From Stemphylium vesicarium (lineage: Eukaryota; Ascomycota; Dothideomycetes; Pleosporales; Pleosporaceae): a stretch of 64,000 bases of DNA. The notes beneath the pieces are model-generated. The model was given only the letters and a program-made list of their open reading frames with translations, ran no database searches and was not told the DNA's origin. A program made the position numbers and the translations under genes. Every line of letters starts with the position of its first letter. Position 1 is the stretch's first letter. The DNA lies in the NCBI GenBank assembly GCA_004380135.1, contig QXCR01000076.1, positions 62,001-126,000 of the forward strand, in the 5' to 3' direction. Of this stretch, positions 56,139 through 64,000 are shown piece by piece.

Positions 56139-57356
56139 CTACTTCCACAGCTTGCTCAAACTGGTTGCCTTGTCGTCGTGCTTGTTCAGCACCTTGGCCG
56201 TGGCCAAGTCAAAGTCCTCCTGTGTAACGTGCACTCTCCTCTCCCTGAGAGCGTACATGCCGGCCTCGGTGCAGACACCCTTCAACTCAGCACCCGAACA
56301 TCCGTTCATCTTTTCTGCAATCTTGGTCAGATTGATGCCGCGGGTCAGGTTCATACTTCTAGAGTGAATTCGCAGGATGTCAGCGCGTGCTTCGACGGTT
56401 GGCGGTGGGAACTCGATCTTTCGGTCGATGCGGCCGGGTCGTAGAAGGGCCGGGTCGAGAATGTCGAGACGGTTCGTCGCCATGATGATCTTGATGTTCT
56501 TGGTCGGCTCGAAACCGTCCAGCTGGTTCAACAACTCCAACATAGTGCGCTGCACTTCGGAATCACCACCAGAGCTGCCCTCAACACGACTTGAGCCGAT
56601 ACTGTCAATTTCGTCCATGAAGATGATGCTGGGCGCGTGTTCCCGGGCCATGACGAATAGTTCTCGGACCATGCGACTACCTTCACCAATGTACTTTTGG
56701 ACCAGCTCACTACCCGATACACGGATGAACTTGCAGTCGGCGTGATGCGCGACAGCACGCGCAAGCAACGTCTTTCCTGTTCCTGGAGGACCGTACAGTA
56801 AGACACCCTTGGGCTGAGCGATACCGAGCGATTCGAAGAGTTCGGGATGTTGTAGACCTAGTTCGATGACTTCCTTGATCTCCTTGATCTGCTGGTCCAG
56901 ACCACCGATCATGTCGTATGTGCTGTCGGGTACCTTCTCGACCATCATGAGGGAGACGAGCGGATCGACCGAGGATGGCAGCAGCTTTTCGAGTTTGTAG
57001 GAGTCGCTGAGTAGGGTGACACGCTTGCCGGCGGTGAGTTTGCTGATGTCGACGCTGTCGGCCACATCAACGACTGGTCGGGGTTAGACTTTGGCCTAGT
57101 TTTGATGCTGGGTACACATACCATATTTGCCCTCGGGGTGAACCTTGACCAGCACCTTCTTCGTGCCCATGACCTTTACCACCTCACCGACATAGGACCC
57201 CGGCTGCTGGAGCAGGCCAAGCTCCTCCCGCAGTAACCGCACTCTTGAGTTGTAGTCGTTGCGCTGGGCTTCGAGTCGTCGCAGCTTTGCTTGGCCCTGT
57301 ATGATCTCGAGCTTCATCGCCTCGATCTTGTTGTGGAAGAAGGTATCGAGCGCCAT
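56139..57356 (-). CDS. RPT6: 26S proteasome regulatory ATPase RPT6
   Basis: Two exons (57356-57122, 57073-56139) across a 48-bp intron give 389 residues. Rpt6 is one of six AAA+ ATPases in the base of the 19S cap that unfold ubiquitinated substrates. An N-terminal coiled coil (about 8-48, IEAMKLEIIQGQAKLRRLEA) leads to the OB domain (VGEVVKVMGTKKVLVKVHPE). The AAA domain has Walker A GPPGTGKT, Walker B IIFMDEID, sensor 1 IIMATNRLD and the arginine fingers in LRPGRIDRKIEFP. The C-terminus TSLSKLWK matches Rpt6 and lacks the HbYX motif that Rpt2, Rpt3 and Rpt5 have. The join at GKYVVDVADSVD restores the family sequence exactly. Confidence 0.97.
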
Positions 57357-57488
57357 GGTTGTGGCGGTTGCCGGCGGCGGTGGTCAGGCTAGGGAAACAG
57401 AGATGGCACTGCAGGGATCTGTGAGTGTGGCAGTGGAAGATGGAGTTCGGAGACCGCCGGGCGAGTGAGTGAGTGTGCGAGTGGTTGA

Positions 57489-57518
57489 GATAGCGATGGC
57501 GATGGCGATGGCGTAGGC
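57489..57518. repeat. hexamer tandem repeat (gatggc)n
   Basis: About four imperfect copies of gatggc (gatagc gatggc gatggc gatggc) in the RPT6 5' flank. Confidence 0.75.
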
Positions 57519-57590
57519 GACTGTTGCACCCGTCTATTGACACCGTCACTGGAAGCTTCCGAAGCTGCGATGGCGGATCAATGGTTTCGC

Positions 57591-57616
57591 CGGGTGGCCG
57601 GGTGGCCGGGTGGCCG
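57591..57616. repeat. 8-bp tandem repeat (cgggtggc)3
   Basis: Three perfect copies of cgggtggc plus two bases, in the RPT6/VNX1 intergenic region. Confidence 0.85.
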
Positions 57617-58239
57617 ACTAGCGCCTGCGCCTCACCTGGAGGCTGGACCCGGAGGCTGAGGAAGCTTGGGGCCCTGGATGCCCCACCGCGCGCGCCGCCA
57701 TTCCCAGTTCCCCAAGGACGCTGGACATATCATGTCAGAGCGTCCACAGCTGCACCGCCACTCGTCGGCTCTGGAGTGGGGAATGGCATTAATACATGGC
57801 GTGAAATGACTCCAGCGCCCTCTGCAAACTGAATTACATGTTGCCGTGCATTCCGTGGACTCCATCCATGACGTGCAGCGCGTGCGGCGGTCTTATCGGG
57901 ACTGAGACAGCCCTGCCCAGAGGGTCCGCAAAATGCCCGATAGTTGCGGGCATGCTTGGTGGTGAATGGCTGGGGGCCGGCCTTTGGCATGTCTAACAAG
58001 GTCATCTGCAGCGTCCACCCACACACCAGACCTCAGCAGAGGCGTCCGGCAAGTACTGTGATGCGTCTTATCCTTTGTTTTATAGCTGCCATCGCACGGC
58101 GACAGAGCAGTGACTGGTGCAGATAGACACGCAGTCTGAGCTGGGACCATTCGCTGTTTCCAAGCTTCCCAAAACAAGGTCGAGCTACACATCGCCCGTC
58201 AGCTCCCTTGCACCACATCCACCGCATCGCGACGCCGCC

Positions 58240-61200
58240 ATGGAGGACCGCACGCCTACCTCAGGCAAGCCCAAGCCGTCGCCCGACACGTCCCGTCGGA
58301 GCAGCACTCATGGCACCGGCAGCGACACGCCTGCCCAGACCGCGACAGGCGCTGAAGCCGCGCGCAGACGGCCTCAAGCTGCCATGCAGCCCTCTGGCTA
58401 TGGTACGTTTCTAGCCCACGCACATGGAAAGCTGCTGTCAAAAAAAACGAACAACAAGCTAACGCTCCACCTGCAGGCTCCATTACTTCTGGCATGGAGC
58501 GCCGTCAGCAAAACCCACCCGTCCCCGAGGGCTCAGCCAAGCCCAAGAAGCCCACCATGACCCGCCGCGCGACATCCTCCAAATGGCCGCAAAAGGGGCA
58601 AGAGTTCAGCGTCGACGATGCCGAGGAGGAGGTGGAGCTCGACCAAGCCCAGCAAGACCACCAGAAGAAGCAACACAAGACGCTGCGCAGCAAGCCCTCT
58701 ACTGTACGACGCAGAACTGTTGCACAGCCGGCCGCGCTCAAGACGATAGACTCTACCGAAGACGACGAAGTCGAGCAGGAGAACGCGGGACCGCCAACCA
58801 GCACCGACGCGGACGCGACCCCCGGTTCCTCCAGCGAAGATACCGTACAGGCAGAAGAGGAGGAGAGTGGAGGCGGCGGCGACGACGACGACGATCTGAG
58901 TGACGCTGAGAGCTTCACACTCCGCGATCGCCAGGATGCCATCAACGTGACCCATCCCTTTGGTATCAGGATTTGGAAGCCTGCCCTTTACAAGAAGGGA
59001 CGATCAGTGCAGCGCAATGCAGAGGAAGACATTCACTCGTCGCCCGGCCTCTACGTGAGCAAATGGCTGCTCCTCTTCAATATTGTCTGGACATTGGTCT
59101 TCGGCTGGTGGCTGGCCGTCGTGGCTGCTGCTGGAGGTCTGCTATGCGCCCTGCTTGGCTTCAACGAAAGCTGCAAAGAGTACTCGCACCTTCTCTTCCA
59201 CCTTGCCGGATATCTGTTCTACCCTTTCGGCAAGTATGTGAAGCTTATGCAGGATGAGGCCTACATAGAAGAAGACGAAGGTGAGGGTCGCAGCATCAGC
59301 GAATATGAGCAATGGCAAAGCGGTGACATCGAGGAAGGACGTCTCTTCTTTGGTCCTTCTGAGGGCACCAGCTCCCTTGTCGGCCGGAGACGCAACAGCG
59401 TAGACTCGGCTGGCGGCGAGACCACAAGCCTGCTTGGTCGAGATGGGCGTGCTAACGTGAATCATACTGACACTGCCAACACCAAAAGGAGGCTTTTCGG
59501 TCGCGGTAAATGGAACCTCGGCCGAGTTGTCTTCTTCCTGTTTTTCTATGGCATTCTAACACCCTCGCTCTTCCTCGTTTCGGCGCTGTGCTGGTTCCTT
59601 GTCTTCACGATCCCCATGGGCAAAACTACGTTGCTCTTGTTCGATCACCTGCGCCGTCACCCCCTAGCACTCTCTTTCCATTCCGACAATGGCAATGTGC
59701 GTCGTCCTGGAGAGTCGTCCTCCATCCTCCTGTGCACCTACCGTGCAGTTGGTATCAAGTACTGGAAGTACACCATCGACGGTACAAACATCTTTCTGAT
59801 CAATCTCCTTGGCTTGGTGGCTTTCACCATCTTCGACTACTTCGTCTTAGCTGAGTCTATGGAGCTCAAATTTTGGCTGACGGACCAATTCCTGCTCTTC
59901 ACGCTTGCACTGTTGTCCATCATTCCATTGGCATACTTCATCGGCCAAGCAGTAGCCTCCATCTCCGCGCAGTCATCCATGGGTGTCGGAGCGACCATCA
60001 ATGCCTTCTTCTCTACTGTGGTCGAGGTTTTCCTTTATTGCGTTGCGCTCAAGCAGGGCAAGGCCCAGCTTGTTGAGGGGAGTATCATTGGTAGCATCTT
60101 CGCGGGTATCCTCTTTTTGCCCGGCTTGTCCATGTGTTTTGGTGCACTGAAACGTAAGACTCAGCGATTCAATGTACGGTCGGCTGGTGTGACATCGACC
60201 ATGCTTTTGTTTGCCGTTATCGGCGCTTTTGGCCCCACACTGTTCTATCAAATCTACGGAAGCGTAAGGATTTCCTCTTGTTGCCACGAACATTTGCTAA
60301 CAGCCCTCAGCATGAACTCAACTGCCACCAATGTGTGCACTCCCGTCACAGTGCCCCATCTGAGCGGGACTGCCGCAGATGCTACTACTCCCAGACCCCG
60401 GCACTCCACGACAGGTTCTACAATGAAGCTGTGAAGCCATACACTTGGTTTGCAGCAGCGTTACTGTTCTTCTCTTACATCATCGGTCTATTGTTCACCC
60501 TGCGAACTCATGCCGCGACCATCTGGACGGAACCGGATGCCCAAGAGAAGAAGCTCCTGGAGATGAGCGCCAGCAGTCTCAGCCAGAGCGGCCACATGGA
60601 GTTTCCGCATTCTTCCTTTGTCAGGCAGGCTACTGGCCAGTCGATGACTCGGGCGCATATCCGTGACAGCCAACTGTACAAGCGTATGCTTAGCCAGACG
60701 CTACAGGAAGTTGGCCTCGGACCGGAGCAGTCCACATCAGACGACAGACGTCCAGGCTCAAAGGCTGATAGTGTCACGCCGCATATGGTGCCACCTAAAG
60801 ATGGTGACTCACATTCACACCACTCTTTCCACGTTGAAGGCCTCACGGATGATGCCGCAGAATCACTAGCACGCCGAATAACAGAGATTGCCGCGACAAC
60901 CACAGCCCTGGCCACTCGCGATGTCACCAGAGCTCCACGTAAAGCTGCTCATCTTGCCAATACACCAAGCAAGACGCACGCAGAACGCCCTGCTCACACG
61001 CGCAACAACACTGAGGCTGCGGCTCCCGAGGAACCCGATACCGCGCCAGGGCATGCTTCTGGCGGACACGATGCACCGAATTGGAGCCGTCAAAAGAGTG
61101 CCGCAATTCTCCTGACGGCGACCGTGGCATATGCCATAATTGCTGAGATTCTCGTCAACACGGTCGATGGTGTACTTGAAGGCTCGGATATTGACGAGAA

Positions 61201-61696
61201 GTTCCTGGGCATCACGTTGTTCGCCTTGGTACCCAACACGACGGAATTCTTGAACGCCATTTCCTTCGCTATGAATGGCAATATTGCACTCTCCATGGAA
61301 ATCGGTTCTGCCTACGCGCTACAAGTCTGTCTTCTGCAGATCCCAGCTCTAGTGTTTTACAGTGCTATCCATAGCGGATACATTCCCGCGCACGAGGTCG
61401 CAAGTCAGACCTTCACGCTGATCTTCCCTCAGTGGGACATGGTCACAGTCATACTCTGCGTCTTCCTTCTATCATACATGTATGGTGAAGGTAAGAGCAA
61501 CTACTTCAAAGGCTCAATTCTCATATTGTCCTACCTGGTGGTGATTGCTGGCTTCTATCTGTCCGGCTTCAACGACTTCGAAAGGATGGGTGTTGACCCA
61601 ATGGATACACTAGCGCTTGGCGGATTGGTTGAGCAGCAGGTGCAGTCTATGACGTTCAAGACACCAGGATGGGGCAGGAGTGGTGTGGCCTACTGA
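58240..61696 (+). CDS. VNX1: vacuolar cation/H+ antiporter, VNX1-like (CaCA family)
   Basis: Three exons (58240-58402, 58477-60263, 60311-61696) give 1111 residues. Vnx1-type proteins exchange K+, Na+ or Ca2+ for protons across the vacuolar or endomembrane. The N-terminal ~230 residues are polar and acidic (DDAEEEVELDQAQQ). Membrane helices then begin (VSKWLLLFNIVWTLVFGWWL). Two Na/Ca-exchanger repeats are visible: one around SSMGVGATINAFFSTVVEVF and one around LVPNTTEFLNAISFAMNGNI. The second matches the alpha-repeat G-[NT]-x-x-E type with the acidic Glu kept in both. A long Ser/His/Thr-rich cytosolic loop (about 730-895) separates the halves. The Cys-rich HELNCHQCVHSRHS and ERDCRRCYYSQTPA lies just after the last splice. 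The length far exceeds VCX1 (~410), which favours VNX1. Confidence 0.92.
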
Positions 61697-62863
61697 GTAG
61701 CGATTATTCTGTTTGGCGGGAGTAGACGAGACTGTATGTTTATTCATAATGGTTTTCACAGTGTGGGCAGTCGGATGTACATGGAGTATTTGGTTGGCAC
61801 ACACGACACCATAGCGCAGGCGTTTGGATGATAGTAATGGTTTATAAAATATGAGGTTGTAGAAACAAGGCAACAGAACTTTGCCCACACATGGCTTCGT
61901 ATGAAAAAAAGAAGCGTGCGGGGAAAAAAAAATGTTCTTGTACTATTTTGGGCAAAGATCAATCAAGATGCTGACGCGATGACATGTGAATCCCGTAATA
62001 CGATGATTACTGAGGTTGTAAGCATCACTCGGTCATGTGAAACAGGGCAAAAGGACATGAATGCATGTGAAACGCTGGATGATGGACTGACGTACTGCTC
62101 TCTCCGGCAGCATGCATTGCCGAAACAGGGCTGCAGGTCGGCAGGTCTGTATGCGCCCCGGGAATAAGTCGATCCATCCCTCCCGCCGATGACCGATTTC
62201 GATGCTTGGAGATGGATGGGTTCAGAACGGGGTCTTCGGGGTCGGTCACAGTCGGGCCGCTCGAAAGCAGTGAGGGTCGCTCAGCCATGGGGCTTACGAC
62301 TGCTTCAGGGCCGCTGGTGGATTTTAAAGCGTCTTGCAAGATCAACGGAGCGAGGCGGAAGTAATTGGGTGGTCACGAAGCGAAGAAAACAACAAGTCGG
62401 AGTGCATGAGGTGGGGCGGCGTAGCGAGACAGCGTGCTCGCGTGCGAATCGCCTTTGGTGTGGGAGAGCCCTGGTGAAACAGTGGGTCGGCGGCGTCAGC
62501 GGATATAGGCCTGGAGGCAGTGGGAGGCAGTAGGAACTCCAATCGATATGCTGCCGCGCCTCTCCGCTAGGTTCGTGTCTAGCCACCTTTAAGCATATGT
62601 ACTTGTTCTTGCCGCCGTTCCTTTTCGCGCATGTCATGTTGGTTGTGGGGTGCGAGCATTGTCTCCCGATATCGTTCTTCTGCATTACTTGGGTTTTCTT
62701 GGGGACGAGATAGCTGAAGCCACACCCCGCCGTCGAGTCCAACCCTCCATGGGGCCTCCCGACCTGGTGTGCTGGTCATCGATAACAGGAACGCACTGCT
62801 CCAGCTGCGAACGGTCCAGTCCATTCACTTGATCGCGTGCAAAACATCCGGATATACACGGTA
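61697..62863. other. intergenic region
   Basis: 1.2 kb between two plus-strand genes. The A-rich stretch near 61900-61930 is simple sequence. No gene is supported. Confidence 0.4.
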
Positions 62864-64000
62864 ATGCTGTTCGCGCGCTTGCACCACCTGCCCTGGCAGT
62901 TGACCTGCCTCTTGTTCGCGACCGTCGCCACGGCCACGATTACGCCCTCCAACACTTCGACTGTGCGCCCAGACGTGATTGAAGACACGCTGCCGCTGGC
63001 CCATGCCGAGAACGATGGGGGCAAGATTGCTGATGTCATCGCATTGACCGAGGAGGCCGCCAACTCGGTTTGTCGCATCCTCGTCGTCGCACATGAATGC
63101 TTGCGCTGACGCACAACTGATAGGTCGGAGCCAACTTGTACTACACCAACTTCTCCAACGTCGCCAACATCTCTAACGGCGAGATCGCATATATCAGCTG
63201 TAATCCCGACGACTACACTGGCTTTGACAATGCGCAACGCGTCTTTGAGCAGGCCTATACCCAGGCGAACATCACGGCCGTCATCCTGTACAGCACCGCT
63301 ACCAACTACTGCAACTACTCGCAGGACAATTCCCAGGAGATGATCGAGCGCTTTGCCGTCTACTCTATGACGAACCGAGACGACTCAGCCCTTGTGCTGG
63401 ACGCCGTAGACAATCTACCCGCATCCATGAAATACTTTGTCCGAGTCGAGGGTCAGTCGGACAACGACGACAACAACAACGATGGAGATGGCAACCCATA
63501 CCAGGCGCAAAACCCCCTGGGTCCTTCGCCATCGACGGCTGTCGCTATGATTATCCTGTATAGTATAACCGGTATCATCACGGCCTTGTTCCTGGTCATC
63601 ATCATTACCGGTGCAGTACGAGCGCATCGACACCCAGAGCGCTACGGCCCACGGAATGTGCTTGGACGACCGAGGCAAAGTAGAGCGAGGGGCTTAGGAA
63701 GAGCTATACTCGATACTATTCCCATTGTCAAATTTGGCGAGAAAGAGCCGGCGAAGCCAGCGGATGTTGAGCTGGGGTCGACGGCAGAGACGAGAGACGT
63801 AACCGAAGCGAATGCGACCAGCCATGTCCATGCAAACCTAGCGGCTACAACGGACCGAAGTAACGAAGCAACAATAACGGCCACTGAAGACGCGACAGAA
63901 TCTCGATTGGAGACTGCACGGGGTGAGGCCGAGGAACAGCAATCGGGCATTGCGCCCGCACAGCCTGTTGTTGCAGCCGTTTCGACGGGCGCCGATAATG
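62864..64000 (+). CDS. secretory-pathway membrane protein, 5' part (PA-TM-RING-like), cut by window end
   Basis: Partial gene. Exon 1 (62864-63067) and exon 2 (from 63124) join across a 56-bp intron (gtttgt...gatag), and the frame is open to the window end, giving at least 360 residues. A signal peptide (LTCLLFATVATATI) leads a luminal domain with several N-glycosylation sites (NFSN, NISN, NITA, NYSQ). A PA-like section follows (VILYSTATNYCNYSQ, ERFAVYSM). One membrane helix lies at MIILYSITGIITALFLVIII, then the basic cytosolic motif VRAHRHPERYGPRN. This order is that of fungal PA-TM-RING ubiquitin ligases of the secretory and endosomal pathway. A RING-H2 finger would be expected beyond 64000, so the RING assignment is inference. 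Confidence 0.75.

Larger units (their letters stand above)
57357..58239. promoter_or_regulatory. divergent region between RPT6 and VNX1-like gene
   Basis: 883 bp between divergent start codons. It holds two small tandem repeats (57489-57518 and 57591-57616). No gene is supported, and no proteasome-associated control element was identified by eye. Confidence 0.4.

Noticed and set aside
58505..58945. 146-codon Ser-rich minus-strand frame
   Set aside because: Antisense shadow of the acidic N-terminal part of the VNX1-like gene.
1..64000. Transposons, tRNA or rRNA genes, CRISPR arrays, secondary-metabolite genes
   Set aside because: None seen: no terminal repeats, transposase or reverse transcriptase motifs, no convincing tRNA box sequences, and no polyketide or peptide synthase domains. 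A tRNA scan could still find one I missed.

Overview
The window looks like nuclear DNA of a filamentous ascomycete (Pezizomycotina). Genes are closely packed on both strands. They are cut by many short introns, mostly 45-75 bp, with gtaagt/gtatgt-type donors and ctaac/ctaat branch sites, and the products are eukaryotic housekeeping proteins. The mix of genes would suit a dothideomycete such as one of the Pleosporales, but that is inferred from general resemblance and not proven. I saw no transposon, rRNA, tRNA, CRISPR array or bacterial-type operon. All gene models below were spliced by hand from reading frames and splice signals.

Left part (1-20 kb): a gene-poor start, a single-pass membrane protein, a small orphan, a DUF6594-type membrane protein, COX16 (mitochondrial cytochrome oxidase assembly), the very large checkpoint kinase ATR/Mec1/UvsB in seven exons, a Sec4/Rab8-type exocytic GTPase, and NCA2 (mitochondrial).

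Middle part (20.5-38.5 kb): a catabolic gene cluster for N-acetylglucosamine (GlcNAc). In order: glucosamine-6-phosphate deaminase (-), an UNC93-like permease (+), a divergent hexokinase/GlcNAc kinase (+), an Ndt80-family regulator resembling RON1 (-), a two-domain GH3 N-acetylglucosaminidase-GNAT protein (-), and GlcNAc-6-phosphate deacetylase (+). Together they would release GlcNAc from chito-oligosaccharides, import it, phosphorylate it, deacetylate it, and deaminate it to fructose-6-phosphate and ammonia under one transcription factor. This matches the RON1-controlled cluster known from Trichoderma reesei. The product enters glycolysis at the step before phosphofructokinase, and PFK1 lies about 11 kb further on, though that nearness may be chance.

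Right part (38.5-64 kb): an unusual Rab GTPase with a long insert, a flavocytochrome b2-type lactate dehydrogenase, two orphans, the nucleoporin NIC96, PFK1, a short-chain dehydrogenase, an SV2-like MFS transporter, the proteasome ATPase RPT6, a VNX1-type vacuolar cation/H+ antiporter, and the 5' part of a secretory-pathway membrane protein cut off by the window end.

Most unusual at sequence level: a start codon split by an intron in the deaminase, a probable 7-nt micro-exon in the GH3-GNAT gene, two GC-AG introns (ATR, NCA2), and non-canonical residues at the expected GH3 catalytic positions.
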